Origin: Hydrogenophaga sp. RAC07
GTDB taxonomy: Bacteria; Pseudomonadota; Gammaproteobacteria; Burkholderiales; Burkholderiaceae_C
Direction: 5' to 3'
Length of the DNA stretch: 64,000 nt
NCBI RefSeq assembly: GCF_001713375.1
Contig: NZ_CP016449.1
Span: 2,480,001 to 2,544,000, forward strand
In this document: positions 43,276-52,418 of the stretch, piece by piece
Layout: each line of letters begins with the position of its first letter
Position numbering within the stretch: position 1 is the first letter of the stretch
Position numbers and translations under genes: made by a program
Notes under the pieces: model-generated
The model's database searches: none
Seen by the model: only the letters and a program-made list of their open reading frames with translations
Told to the model about the DNA's origin: nothing

Positions 43276-44313
43276 TTAACACGGCTGCGCCATTTCTGCT
43301 GGCCGCACCTGGATCGGCTCTGTGGTACGCAGGGACGGGCCTTGCGCCCGCTGCAGCCAGGCCTCGACGTGCTGTGGATCGTTCAACAATCGCAGGTCGT
43401 CGTAGGCCTGCCGCGCTTCGGGGTAACGCTTGCGCAGGTAGTTGAGCCATTGTTTGAGGCGACCGGCGCGGTGTCGGCGCTCCACGCGCGCGCTCACCTG
43501 TTGCCAGAAGATCTGCATGAGCGGAGGCAACACCTCCCACGGCACATTGCCGTGACCCTTGATGGCCAGGGCCAGGCCGGGGTCGGTGACCATGCCGCGC
43601 CCGATCATGAGGTGTTCGCAACCGGTGACTTCGCGGCAGCGCACGGCGTCGGCCACGGTCCAGATCTCGCCGTTGGCAATCACCGGCAGGCGCAGGTGGG
43701 GCGGCAAGGATTCGCGCACCTCGGCCAACCGGTCCCAGTAAGCCGGCGGCCGGTACCCGTGGGCCTTGGTGCGCGCGTGGATCACGAGCTCGTCGGCGCC
43801 GGCTTCGGCGATGGCGTGCGCACAGTCCTCGGCGCGCGCATCGTCGTTGAAGCCCAGGCGCATCTTGGCCGACACGGGCACGTGCGCCGGCACGGCGCGG
43901 CGCACCGCAGCCACGATGCGGCCGATGAGGTCGGGCTCGTCGAGCAGCACGGCGCCGCCGCGGCTCTGGTTGACGGTTTTGGCGGGGCAGCCAAAGTTGA
44001 GGTCGATGCCGTGCGGGCCGAGACCGGCGAGTCGCTCCGCGTTCTCGGCCAGGCAGCTGGGGTCGGAGCCCAGCAGTTGCGCCCGCACCGGCACGCCGGC
44101 GCGGGTGCGGCCGCCGTTGAGCAGCTCCGGCACCACGCGCACGAACACGCGCTCGGGCAAGAGCATGTCGGTGACGCGGATGAATTCGCTCACGCAGCGG
44201 TCGATGCCACCGGTGCGCGTGAGCACATCGCGCAGGGTGGCGTCGAGCAAACCTTCCATGGGGGCGAGCAACAGCATGGGGGTATTGTCCTTTGCTTGGA
44301 CAATGCGTTTCAT
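43276..44313 (-). CDS. dusC: tRNA-dihydrouridine(16) synthase DusC
   Basis: A 345-residue FMN enzyme that reduces U16 of tRNA. The beta-1 segment MLLLAPMEGLLDATLRDVLT, the active Cys109 in LNFGCPAKTVNQSRGGAVLL, VSAKMRLGF, VIHARTKAHGY, IANGEIW and CEHLMIGRG are the Dus family motifs. The VPELLNGGRTRAGVPVRAQLLGSDP part is DusC-like. A C-terminal helical domain (about 270-345) binds tRNA. ATG 44313 begins the chain; the long hairpin element on its upstream side ends at 44341. Confidence 0.92.
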   Translation of the reverse strand: MKRIVQAKDNTPMLLLAPMEGLLDATLRDVLTRTGGIDRCVSEFIRVTDMLLPERVFVRVVPELLNGGRTRAGVPVRAQLLGSDPSCLAENAERLAGLGPHGIDLNFGCPAKTVNQSRGGAVLLDEPDLIGRIVAAVRRAVPAHVPVSAKMRLGFNDDARAEDCAHAIAEAGADELVIHARTKAHGYRPPAYWDRLAEVRESLPPHLRLPVIANGEIWTVADAVRCREVTGCEHLMIGRGMVTDPGLALAIKGHGNVPWEVLPPLMQIFWQQVSARVERRHRAGRLKQWLNYLRKRYPEARQAYDDLRLLNDPQHVEAWLQRAQGPSLRTTEPIQVRPAEMAQPC

Positions 44314-44340
44314 GGCTTGTTTTCTTTCTCCGGCGGGTCC

Positions 44341-44446
44341 GGTCATCGGCGACCGGGCGGAACGCCTCCGCGAATGTCCCCCGACCCGGCTGCGCCGGGT
44401 CTCCTCCTTGACTTCGCTGCGCCGTTCCACCCGATCGCCGATGACC
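44341..44446. repeat. Long imperfect hairpin element 1
   Basis: GGTCATCGGCGACCGGGCGGAA (44341-44362) pairs with the 22-mer ending at 44446 (44425-44446) with only two mismatches. Further in, 44363-44374 partly pairs with 44412-44424, and the tip is a perfect stem GACCCGGC (44383-44390)/GCCGGGTC (44394-44401) with a TGC loop. The 43 nt around the tip resemble, in reverse orientation, the core of element 2. No coding region is apparent on either strand. Confidence 0.8.
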
Positions 44447-44487
44447 TCGTTGGTGCGAGGACGGTTGGTGCGTGACCATCGTTGCAG

Positions 44488-44587
44488 CTCGCGGGCGCAT
44501 GGCGCTCTGCGCAGCGGCGTAGAGGAGGAGAGGCGGCGCAGCCGCCTCGGGGGACAGCCGCGGAGCAGAGCGCCGTGCGTCCGCGAG
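44488..44587. repeat. Long imperfect hairpin element 2
   Basis: The 23-mer 44488-44510 (CTCGCGGGCGCATGGCGCTC begins it) pairs with 44565-44587 with two mismatches, and the tip is AGGCGGC (44531-44537)/GCCGCCT (44541-44547) with a GCA loop. The reverse complement of 44528-44570 matches element 1 at about 36 of 43 positions, while the outer stems of the two elements differ in sequence and yet are each self-complementary. The right end lies 15 nt before the rluA start. Confidence 0.8.
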
Positions 44588-44601
44588 CCCGCGAGGTCGT
44601 T

Positions 44602-45249
44602 GTGAGCCATGTCTCCCTGGTCCACGAAGACCCACATGTCCTGGTATTCAACAAACCCGATGGGCTGCTGGCCGTCCCGGGCAGAGGCCCAGACAAACAG
44701 GACTGCCTGAGCACCAGAGCCCAAGCCCGCTGGCCCGACGCCCTCGTGGTGCACCGGCTCGACATGGCCACCTCCGGCCTCGTGGTCATGGCCAGAGGCA
44801 TCGATGCACAACGCACACTGAGCCTCGCGTTTGAAGAACGCCGCGTGCACAAACGCTATACCGCCGTCGTCGCCGGTGAACTCGTCAACACCCAACCCGA
44901 CAACGGCTGGAACACCATCGACCTGCCGCTGATGGCCGACTGGCCCAACCGGCCCATGCAGAAGGTGGACCACGAACACGGCAAACCCAGCACCACCCGC
45001 TGGCGCATCGCCCCGGGCCACACAGCATCCGGCACCACCCGGCTCGAACTCGAACCCGTGACCGGACGCACACACCAGCTGCGCGTGCACCTGCAAGCCC
45101 TTGGATACCCCATGGTTGGTGATGCGTTGTACGCTGCGCCCGACGCCGTTGCCATGGCCAGCCGCCTGCTGCTGCACGCGCACTGGCTCTCGCTGCCGCA
45201 CCCCGTCCACGGCCAGACCCTGGAATTCCACAGCCCCTGCCCTTTCTGA
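44602..45249 (+). CDS. rluA: RluA-type dual-specificity pseudouridine synthase
   Basis: A 215-residue RluA-family pseudouridine synthase that in E. coli modifies 23S rRNA U746 and tRNA U32. Typical text includes VLVFNKPDGLLAVPGRGPD, the catalytic VVHRLDMATSGLVVMA (Asp in HRLD), LPLMADWPNRPMQKVDHEHGKPS and GRTHQLRVHLQALGYPMVGD. There is no S4 domain, as in RluA. I chose GTG 44602; longer frames run into hairpin element 2. It is followed 7 nt later by the SDR gene. Confidence 0.9.
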   Translation: MSHVSLVHEDPHVLVFNKPDGLLAVPGRGPDKQDCLSTRAQARWPDALVVHRLDMATSGLVVMARGIDAQRTLSLAFEERRVHKRYTAVVAGELVNTQPDNGWNTIDLPLMADWPNRPMQKVDHEHGKPSTTRWRIAPGHTASGTTRLELEPVTGRTHQLRVHLQALGYPMVGDALYAAPDAVAMASRLLLHAHWLSLPHPVHGQTLEFHSPCPF

Positions 45250-45256
45250 ACACACC

Positions 45257-46030
45257 ATGACGCCTCAACACCTCACCATCCTCACCGGCGCCTCGCGCGG
45301 CATGGGACTGGCCATGGCCCGTCAGCTGCTCGACCCCACACGCCACCTCCTGTGCATCTCGCGCCAGGTCAACGACGAACTGGCGGCAGAAGCCAAAGCC
45401 CTCGGCGCCCCGCTCACCCAGTGGTCGCAAGACCTCGCCGACACCACCGGTGCGGCCAACCGCCTGCAGGCCTTTCTGGAGAGCCAGCCCGCCAACACCT
45501 GGGTCAGCGCCACGCTGATCAACAACGCCGGCGTGATCCCGCGCATCGGCCCGCTGGATCAGTGCCCGCCCGACGATCTGGCCAACGCACTGCGTGTGGG
45601 TCTTGAAGCGCCCATGCAACTCACCGCCGCCTTTTTGCGCGCCACCACTGCGTGGGTGGAGGCGGGCTGGCGCGGGCCGCGCAAGGTGCTCAACATTTCC
45701 TCGGGCCTGGGCCGCAGCGCCATGGCCGCACAAGCCCCTTACTGCGCCGCCAAGGCCGGCATGGACCACTTCACCCGCTGCAGCGCGCTCGACGAAGCCC
45801 ACCGCGAACACGGCGCACGCCTGGTCTCACTCGCCCCCGGTGTGATCGACACCGACATGCAGGTGCAGTTGCGCGCGGGAGACCCGGCGGCCTTTCCCGA
45901 CCGCAGCCGGTTTGTGGAACTCCAGCGCCAGGGCCAGCTCACAACACCCGACGCCGCGGCCGCGCGCGTGCTGGCCTTTCTGGAACGCGCCGATTTCGGC
46001 GAACAGGCGGTGGCCGACGTGCGTGGCTGA
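45257..46030 (+). CDS. SDR-family oxidoreductase
   Basis: A 257-residue short-chain dehydrogenase. The NAD(P) motif is TGASRGMGLAMARQ, the NNAG motif is LINNAGVIPRIG, and the catalytic Ser-Tyr-Lys are in LNISSGLGRSA and YCAAKAGMDHF. The C-terminal APGVIDTDMQVQLRA is also standard. It is close to the SpfA/benzil reductase type in length. Substrate unknown. Start ATG 45257, 7 nt after the rluA stop, so the genes are probably cotranscribed. Confidence 0.88.
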   Translation: MTPQHLTILTGASRGMGLAMARQLLDPTRHLLCISRQVNDELAAEAKALGAPLTQWSQDLADTTGAANRLQAFLESQPANTWVSATLINNAGVIPRIGPLDQCPPDDLANALRVGLEAPMQLTAAFLRATTAWVEAGWRGPRKVLNISSGLGRSAMAAQAPYCAAKAGMDHFTRCSALDEAHREHGARLVSLAPGVIDTDMQVQLRAGDPAAFPDRSRFVELQRQGQLTTPDAAAARVLAFLERADFGEQAVADVRG

Positions 46031-46054
46031 GACCCCGACCCAACGGAGCGATGG

Positions 46055-46630
46055 ATGAACCGACGCGAATTTGCACTGACGACCGCCGTGGGCCTGGGCA
46101 GCACCGCCCTGCCCGCCTGGGCCCAGGCACCGGGCTTCTGGGACCTGCTGCGTGAAGGCGGCTGCGTGGTGCTCATGCGCCATGCTTTGACCGACCCCGG
46201 TGTGGGCGACCCGCCGAACTTCCAGATCGGCAACTGCAGCACGCAGCGCAACCTGAGCGAGGCCGGGCGCGAGCAGGCGCGGCGCGTGGGTGCGGCATTC
46301 ATGCGCGAACGTGTGAAGCTCGACCAGGTGCGCTCCAGCGCCTGGTGCCGTTGTGTGGACACCGCCATGCTGGCTTTCAAGCAGAACACCGTGTGGCCAC
46401 CGATCAACTCGTTTTTTGGTGCGGGTGGGCAGGACGAACAGACCCGCGCGGTGCTGGCAGCCGTGCAGGGCTGGCAGGCGCCGCGCAACCTGATGCTGGT
46501 CACGCACCAGGTCAATGTCAGCGCACTCACGGGTGAGTTTCTGGCCATGGGCGAGGTTTTCGTGACGCGCCCCGGTGCGCAGGGCAAAGACCCTGCCCGC
46601 CTGCGTGTGCTGGCCCGCCAGACGTTCTGA
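46055..46630 (+). CDS. Tat-exported histidine phosphatase
   Basis: A 191-residue exported phosphatase. The N-terminus MNRREFALTTAVGLGSTALPAWAQA is a Tat-type signal (RREFAL). The RHG motif appears as VLMRHAL, Arg in GREQARRVGAAFMRERV, the Cys-rich region QVRSSAWCRCVDTAML, and the second catalytic His in LMLVTHQVNVSAL. The fold is that of histidine phosphatases (phytase/SixA/PGM). Substrate unknown. It follows the SDR gene by 24 nt. Confidence 0.87.
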   Translation: MNRREFALTTAVGLGSTALPAWAQAPGFWDLLREGGCVVLMRHALTDPGVGDPPNFQIGNCSTQRNLSEAGREQARRVGAAFMRERVKLDQVRSSAWCRCVDTAMLAFKQNTVWPPINSFFGAGGQDEQTRAVLAAVQGWQAPRNLMLVTHQVNVSALTGEFLAMGEVFVTRPGAQGKDPARLRVLARQTF

Positions 46631-46697
46631 CGCAGATCAAGGTGGGGCCTGATGCGGGGGCTACGATAGCGATTTCACACACATCAGGAGACATCCC

Positions 46698-47882
46698 ATG
46701 AGCAGAGAAGTTGTTGTCGTCAGCGCCGTGCGCACCGCCATTGGCACCTTTGGCGGCAGCCTGAAAGACCAGGCCCCCACCGAGCTCGGCGCGCTCGTGG
46801 TGCGCGAATCGCTGGCGCGTGCCGGCGTGGATGGCAAGGAGGTGGGCCATGTGGTGTTTGGCCACGTGGTCAACACCGAACCCAGGGACATGTACCTCTC
46901 GCGTGTGGCCGCCATCAACGGCGGCTGCGCCGAGGGCACGCCCGCCTTCAACGTCAACCGCCTGTGCGGCTCGGGCCTGCAGGCCATCGTGTCGGCCTCA
47001 CAAAGCATCCTGCTGGGCGACACCGACGTGGCCATTGGCGGCGGCGCGGAAAACATGAGCCTTGCACCGTTCGCCAGTCTCAACATGCGTTGGGGCGCCC
47101 GCATGGGTGACACCAAGATGGTGGACATGATGGTCGGCGCGCTGCACGACCCCTTCCACACCATCCACATGGGCGTGACGGCCGAGAACATCGCCGCCAA
47201 GTGGGGCATCAGCCGCGAAGACCAGGACAAGCTGGCGGTGGAAAGCCACAACCGCGCGCAGCGCGCCACCGCGGAAGGCCGCTTCAAGGACCAGATCGTG
47301 CCGGTGGTGCTCAAGAGCCGCAAAGGTGACGTGTCCTGGGCAACCGACGAACACTTCCGCCCCGACTGCACGCTGGAAGACATGGCCAAGCTCAAGCCGG
47401 TGTTCCTGAAAGAAAACGGCACCGTGACCGCCGGCAACGCCTCGGGCCTGAACGACGCGGCCGCGGCCGTGGTGCTGATGGAAGCCGGTGCCGCCAAGGC
47501 GCGCGGCGCCAAGCCCCTGGCGCGTCTGGTGGCCTACGCGCACGCCGGCGTGGACCCCAAGTACATGGGCATCGGCCCGGTGCCCGCCACCAAGATCGCG
47601 CTGGAAAAAGCGGGCCTCACGGTGAAGGACCTGGACGTGATCGAGGCCAACGAAGCCTTTGCGGCCCAGGCCTGCGCCGTCACGCGCGACCTCGGCCTGG
47701 ACCCGGCCAAGGTCAACCCCAACGGCTCGGGCATTTCGCTCGGCCACCCGATCGGCGCCACCGGCGCGCTGATCACGGTCAAGGCCATTCACGAACTGCA
47801 CCGTGTGCAGGGCCGCTACGCGCTGGTGACCATGTGCATCGGTGGCGGCCAGGGGATTGCAGCGATCTTCGAGCGGATTTGA
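46698..47882 (+). CDS. bktB: Beta-ketothiolase BktB-like acetyl-CoA acyltransferase
   Basis: A 394-residue thiolase that condenses or cleaves acyl-CoA units, in C. necator supplying 3-ketovaleryl-CoA and other C4-C6 precursors for polyhydroxyalkanoate. Cys90 (VNRLCGSG), His350 (GHPIGATG) and Cys380 (MCIGGGQG) are the catalytic residues, at the positions known for BktB. Text along the whole chain, such as VVVVSAVRTAIGTFGGSLKD, RWGARMGDTKMVDMM and AHAGVDPKYMGIGPVPATKIAL, matches BktB very closely. Preceded by an AGGAG site. No phaC or phaB gene lies next to it. Confidence 0.93.
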   Translation: MSREVVVVSAVRTAIGTFGGSLKDQAPTELGALVVRESLARAGVDGKEVGHVVFGHVVNTEPRDMYLSRVAAINGGCAEGTPAFNVNRLCGSGLQAIVSASQSILLGDTDVAIGGGAENMSLAPFASLNMRWGARMGDTKMVDMMVGALHDPFHTIHMGVTAENIAAKWGISREDQDKLAVESHNRAQRATAEGRFKDQIVPVVLKSRKGDVSWATDEHFRPDCTLEDMAKLKPVFLKENGTVTAGNASGLNDAAAAVVLMEAGAAKARGAKPLARLVAYAHAGVDPKYMGIGPVPATKIALEKAGLTVKDLDVIEANEAFAAQACAVTRDLGLDPAKVNPNGSGISLGHPIGATGALITVKAIHELHRVQGRYALVTMCIGGGQGIAAIFERI

Positions 47883-47897
47883 AGGCCAGGCGGCAGA

Positions 47898-49295
47898 ATG
47901 ACCGCCATGCCCGATCACGCTCCCGCTCCACCCAGACCCTGGGCGCCCGCCCTGGCCGAACTTGAACGCGGCCTGCTGCAGCGCGACGTGGCCGCCCGCG
48001 CGCTGCTGCTCGCTGCGCTGGCCGGTGAACACGTGCTGCTGCTCGGCCCGCCGGGCACCGCCAAGAGCGAACTCGCGCGCCGGCTGCAGCGCCTGCTGCC
48101 GGGCGCACACTATTTCGAGCGCCTGCTCACGCGGTTCACCGTGCCCGAGGAACTCTTCGGCCCGCTCTCGCTGCGCGCGCTCGAAGACGACCGCTACGAG
48201 CGCCTGACCGAGGGTTACCTGCCCAGCGCCGAGGTGGCCTTTCTGGACGAGGTGTTCAAGGCCAACTCGGCGATTCTCAACACCCTGCTGGGCCTGCTGC
48301 ACGAACGCCAGTTCGACAACGGCAGCCAGCGCCTGCCGGTGCCGCTGGTGTGCCTGGTGGGCGCCAGCAACGAGCAGCCGCAGGACGACAGCCTGCTCGC
48401 GTTTTACGACCGCTTTCTGCTGCGCGTGCCGGTGCAGCCGGTGGACGACGCGCACTTTGCCGCACTGTTGCAAACCAGCGTGGCCAGCGCCGGCGCACCC
48501 CCGGCCGAAACGCTGATCGATCGGCACCGGCTTGATGCCCTGCGCGCGCAGGCATCGCACACCACCTTGGGCGACTCCGTGCTCGGGCTGTTGCTGCAGG
48601 CGCGGCAACACGCCACGCACACAAGCCAGTCCGTGTCGGACCGACGCTGGCGCCAGCTCGTGGAGCTGCTGAAACTGCAGGCCGCCAGCCGAGGCACTCC
48701 CGAGGTGTCCGACTGGGACCTGTGGCTGCTGCCCTTTGTGCTCGCGGCCGATCCGTCACACGTGCCCGGCTGGACCGACTTCTTCATGCACCGCGTGGCG
48801 CAGACCGCCCCGCTTGCGCTGGACGGACTGGAGCGCGCGGTCAACGCGTTTGAACAGCAGCTCGACATCGAGCGCCGCGCCCCGGCCGATGCGCAGGACG
48901 ACAGCGCGGGCAAGGTGGCCCTGGCCCGGTCCATCGCCGGCCCCACCGCGGGCGAGAGCGAGATGGTGCGCATCACCAGCGAGCGAGCGCACAGACGCTA
49001 CAGCCCGGTGCACATCGAGGCGCGCGTGGCGCAGACCGACGAACTGCTCGAGCGCCTGGGAGCGCTGCACAGCGAGCTGGTGGCCGTGGCGCACGCGGTG
49101 CTGGAGCCCGCGCGCTCACACGACTGGCTGCCACCGTCGTGGCTGGCGCAGATCGAATCGGTGCACCTGGGCCGCTGCGAGCACCTGGCTGCGCTGCTGG
49201 CGCAACTGCGCGTCACCCGCAGCGGTTTCGCGGACCTGCCGGTGGACACAGTGCTCACGGATCGGCCTGCGCCATTGACCTGGCAAGAGGCCTGA
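47898..49295 (+). CDS. MoxR-family AAA+ ATPase (RavA-like)
   Basis: A 465-residue AAA+ protein. Walker A is GPPGTAKS (residues 50-57), Walker B VAFLDEVFKAN (Asp117-Glu118), sensor 1 in LVGASNEQPQ and the arginine finger in FYDRFLLRVPV. The C-terminal half (about 290-465) is a helical extension with many Arg and Glu residues, as in RavA. The VWA gene downstream follows at 16 nt, the usual RavA-ViaA layout, which works as a chaperone-like pair in respiration and envelope stress. ATG 47898 or 47907 as start. Confidence 0.87.
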   Translation: MTAMPDHAPAPPRPWAPALAELERGLLQRDVAARALLLAALAGEHVLLLGPPGTAKSELARRLQRLLPGAHYFERLLTRFTVPEELFGPLSLRALEDDRYERLTEGYLPSAEVAFLDEVFKANSAILNTLLGLLHERQFDNGSQRLPVPLVCLVGASNEQPQDDSLLAFYDRFLLRVPVQPVDDAHFAALLQTSVASAGAPPAETLIDRHRLDALRAQASHTTLGDSVLGLLLQARQHATHTSQSVSDRRWRQLVELLKLQAASRGTPEVSDWDLWLLPFVLAADPSHVPGWTDFFMHRVAQTAPLALDGLERAVNAFEQQLDIERRAPADAQDDSAGKVALARSIAGPTAGESEMVRITSERAHRRYSPVHIEARVAQTDELLERLGALHSELVAVAHAVLEPARSHDWLPPSWLAQIESVHLGRCEHLAALLAQLRVTRSGFADLPVDTVLTDRPAPLTWQEA

Positions 49296-49311
49296 TCGAT
49301 TCGAGGGCACG

Positions 49312-50763
49312 ATGGTGTCAGCTCCCTCAACGCCCTACCACCACCTCGAGACCCTGCCGCGCGAGCTGTGGCGATGGGCCGTGGTGTGCAGCAGTGGCCA
49401 GCCCGCCGCGCGCCTGCCCCACATGGCGCGCTGGATGACCGCGCTGATGGCCGGCGCCCTGCCCGACACCACCGACGACTTTGGCGACGCCCCCGCCACG
49501 CAGTCCCTGCGCCCCTTGCTGCTGGAACTGGAACTGCTGACCCTCACCCAGGGCAGCGCGCCGCTCACACGGCAGGTGATGCAGAGCCTGCTGTGGCACC
49601 TGGACAGCCTGGTCGACCGCCCGCCCGGCGAACCACGCGACCAGGCCATCGCACGCATGCGGGCCGAATTCCGCGACAGCTGGGACGTGCAACGCCAGGG
49701 CTGGGACGAGGTGCTCTCGCTGCTGCAGTCGCTGGGGGACCTCGCCCACCTGCGCTGGGACGATCTGCAAGGCCACCTGAACCGGCGCGAATGGGGCGAG
49801 GCGCGGCGCATCGGCGAGCTGCTGCAGCGCCTGCCACAGCTCGCGCGCTTCATCGACGGCGTGGGTCGGCGCGAACACGCGCAGCAGCCGCCGGCCATCA
49901 CCACACAGCCCGATACCCGCCAGCAGTTGCCCGCCGCGCGCCATCCGGCCGACGAAGACGAGCGCCGTCCCGAACCCACCGCGGTGGACGGTGTGCGCCG
50001 CTCGCGCACGCTGGCACGCATGACCGGTGGCGAGAGCCTCAACCTCACCCGCCCGGTGCTGCGGCGCCTGTGGCGCGCGCGTTTTGCCGAAGCCCAGTTG
50101 CTCACCTACGACGACCGCGCGCGCGAACAGTCGAAGCGCCCCTTGCCGCAGCCCGAGCCCCAAGCGCTGCGCCAAGCCGCCACCCACGCCGGTCGCGGCC
50201 CGCTCATCGTGTGCCTGGACACCTCGGGCTCGATGCGCGGCGCGCCGGAAAACGTGGCCAAGGCCTGCGTGCTGCAGGCCTTGCGCAGCGCCCACGCGGG
50301 CCGCCGCGCCTGCCGCCTGCTGGCCTTCGGCGGACCCGACGAACTGCTGGAACGCGATCTGGCGATGGACGCCGACGGCCTGTCGCTCCTGCTCGACCTG
50401 ATGGGCCAGAGCTTCGATGGCGGCACCGATGTGCAGACACCGCTGGAGCGCGCGGTGGCGCTGGTGCAGACCACGGGATGGCACGAGGCCGATGTGCTGA
50501 TCGTGGGCGATGGCGAGTTCGGCGTGACCCACGCGACGCTGGCCCAACTGCGCGATGCCAAACAACGTCTGGCGCTGCGCGTGCACGGCATCCTGATCGG
50601 CGACCGCGAGACCGTGGGCCTGGCCGAGGTGTGCGACCAGCTGCACTGGGTACGCGATTGGCGCCGCTGGGGCAACACGGCCTCGCGCGTGAGCGACGAC
50701 TTTTCGCCCGTGCACAGCCGCAGCCTCACCGCGCTGTACTTTCCGAACGCCATCCGCCGCTGA
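49312..50763 (+). CDS. VWA-domain protein (ViaA/CoxE-like)
   Basis: A 483-residue protein with an N-terminal helical domain (about 1-290), in which PHMARWMTALMAG and QSLLWHLDSLVDR lie, and a C-terminal von Willebrand A domain. The MIDAS metal motif is DTSGSM (starting at Asp303), with the further Thr in FDGGTDVQTPLERA and Asp in IVGDGEFGVT. It ends with a LRVHGILIGDR strand. Expected partner of the MoxR ATPase. A GAGGG site lies 4 nt before ATG 49312. A long acidic/Arg-rich linker (about 190-235) separates the domains. Confidence 0.85.
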   Translation: MVSAPSTPYHHLETLPRELWRWAVVCSSGQPAARLPHMARWMTALMAGALPDTTDDFGDAPATQSLRPLLLELELLTLTQGSAPLTRQVMQSLLWHLDSLVDRPPGEPRDQAIARMRAEFRDSWDVQRQGWDEVLSLLQSLGDLAHLRWDDLQGHLNRREWGEARRIGELLQRLPQLARFIDGVGRREHAQQPPAITTQPDTRQQLPAARHPADEDERRPEPTAVDGVRRSRTLARMTGGESLNLTRPVLRRLWRARFAEAQLLTYDDRAREQSKRPLPQPEPQALRQAATHAGRGPLIVCLDTSGSMRGAPENVAKACVLQALRSAHAGRRACRLLAFGGPDELLERDLAMDADGLSLLLDLMGQSFDGGTDVQTPLERAVALVQTTGWHEADVLIVGDGEFGVTHATLAQLRDAKQRLALRVHGILIGDRETVGLAEVCDQLHWVRDWRRWGNTASRVSDDFSPVHSRSLTALYFPNAIRR

Positions 50764-50864
50764 CACCCGGGGCGTCTGCGGCCAAGCGCCTGCGGTCTGC
50801 ACCGGCTGGTCGCGAGTGACGCACTGTGGAACGCTGGCGGTCTGTGTTCTGCCAGGAGTTCGTG

Positions 50865-52223
50865 TTGCGCACGCGCTGTTTTCTCCTCCCCCGCAACGCC
50901 ATCCGCGGTTTCGCGCTGGCGGGCTGGCTGGGACTCGTTGCGGGCTTCGCGCTCGCACAGCCGCTGGACGTGTTCACGCCACGCCCCACCGGCGTGCAGC
51001 ACGACACGCGTCCAGCGAATGCGCTGTACCTGCACAACCGGCACATCGCCACCTTTCGCGCCAGCCTGCTCGGCGATTCGCCCGCCGACCGGGTGGAACT
51101 CGCCCGAGTCGCGCTGGCCGAGGCCCTGCGCAACGCTGAACGTCCCACGGTGACGCACACCGCCACACCGGATTCGGTGCGTTTCGAACTGAACGGCCGC
51201 ACCGTGTTTTTTCTCGTGGCCGCCGACACAGGCACACCGCGGCCCGAAGCCGCGTTGGAGCCGACCTCGCGGGATGTTCAGGTTCGGCTGGAAAAGGCGG
51301 TGGCCGAAGCCGCCGAGTTGCGCGATCGCCTGCGCATCGCCACCGACCTGCTGGTCTGCTTGGGCGCCAGCCTGCTGGCCAGCACGCTGGTGAGCGGAAC
51401 CCTCCAGCTGCGCGAGCGTGTCGCCCAACGGATTCACGCCGCCTTGCACCGGCCAGCGTCTGCCACCGCGGGCGCCCGGCTGGTCGCCATCTTTTCGGAA
51501 CACGCGCATGTGGCCTGCCGGCTGGTGACCAACGCCGCGGCCTGGGTGATCGTGCTGCTCATCCTGGACACGTGGGTCACCTTTGTGCTGCTGCAATTTG
51601 CGTGGACACGGCCCTGGGGCGAACAGTCGTCCACCTGGATGCGGGAGGTGCTGCACCACTTCGCCAGCGCCACCGCCGCTGCGGTGCCCGGCCTGGTGGT
51701 GGCCGGGCTCATCTTCGCGATCGCACGCATGGTGTCCCGGGCCAACGCGGCCTTCCTGCACCGGGTGCAGAGTGGCGACGTCCAGCTGGCCTGGCTCGAC
51801 GCCCACACCGCTCTGCCGAACCGCCGTGTGTGCGACACCGTGCTCTGGCTCTTCGCCGTGGCCATGGCCTACCCCTACCTGCCGGGGGCCGAAACGGAAG
51901 CCTTCAGGGCGCTCTCGGTCATGACCGGGCTCATGCTCTCGCTGGGCGCATCCAGCGCCGTGGGGCAGGCCCTCTCGGGTTTGAGCCTGATGTATTCGCG
52001 CTCGCTGCGCGTGGGCCAGCACGTGAAGATCGGCGAGACCGAAGGCACCGTGGTCGCGCTGGGCATGTTCACCACCCGCCTGCACACGCCCGCCGGTGAC
52101 GACGTGAGCCTGCCCAACAAGCTGATCTTCGGCCTGCCGATCCGGCACCTGACGCCATCGTCGGGGCAAGGCATGACGGACCCGCAGGCCGCAAGACGCG
52201 ATGACATGGGCAGGCCACTGTGA
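50865..52223 (+). CDS. MscS-type mechanosensitive channel, C-terminally short copy
   Basis: A 452-residue membrane protein with a signal-like N-terminus (FALAGWLGLVAGFALAQ), a soluble region to about residue 160, and four or five TM segments. The MscS pore-lining signature appears as SLGASSAVGQALSGLSLMY and RSLRVGQHVKIGETEGTV. It ends soon after LPNKLIFGLPIRHL, about 130 residues earlier than the paralogue downstream. TTG 50865 is preferred, with AGGAG at 50854-50858 and a second copy also starting with TTG; GTG 50826 is possible. The cytoplasmic beta/alpha-beta cage is therefore missing. Confidence 0.8.
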   Translation: MRTRCFLLPRNAIRGFALAGWLGLVAGFALAQPLDVFTPRPTGVQHDTRPANALYLHNRHIATFRASLLGDSPADRVELARVALAEALRNAERPTVTHTATPDSVRFELNGRTVFFLVAADTGTPRPEAALEPTSRDVQVRLEKAVAEAAELRDRLRIATDLLVCLGASLLASTLVSGTLQLRERVAQRIHAALHRPASATAGARLVAIFSEHAHVACRLVTNAAAWVIVLLILDTWVTFVLLQFAWTRPWGEQSSTWMREVLHHFASATAAAVPGLVVAGLIFAIARMVSRANAAFLHRVQSGDVQLAWLDAHTALPNRRVCDTVLWLFAVAMAYPYLPGAETEAFRALSVMTGLMLSLGASSAVGQALSGLSLMYSRSLRVGQHVKIGETEGTVVALGMFTTRLHTPAGDDVSLPNKLIFGLPIRHLTPSSGQGMTDPQAARRDDMGRPL

Positions 52224-52313
52224 CGGCCCTTGAATACGCCCCTATGGCCTGCGCTCCACCACCTTGCTGCTGGTGACGCTGGCAGTGAAATAGCCAAATA
52301 GCCCGCGGGACCG

Positions 52314-52344
52314 GGGTGGCTCGGCTGCAACAGCCAAGCCACCC
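52314..52344 (+). other. Stable hairpin between the two MscS-type genes
   Basis: GGGTGGCT (52314-52321) pairs with AGCCACCC (52337-52344), and GGCTG (52323-52327) with CAGCC (52331-52335), with one C/A mismatch and a CAA loop. No T tract follows. It could be a terminator or an mRNA processing element between the paralogues. The rest of the 195-nt gap shows no gene. Confidence 0.5.
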
Positions 52345-52418
52345 GAAGCGCGTTCGTCTCGACGGCGTTCGCCGGATGTGGAAAGCTCTCGGGCATCGTC
52401 CTGACTCGGGGGGTTCAC

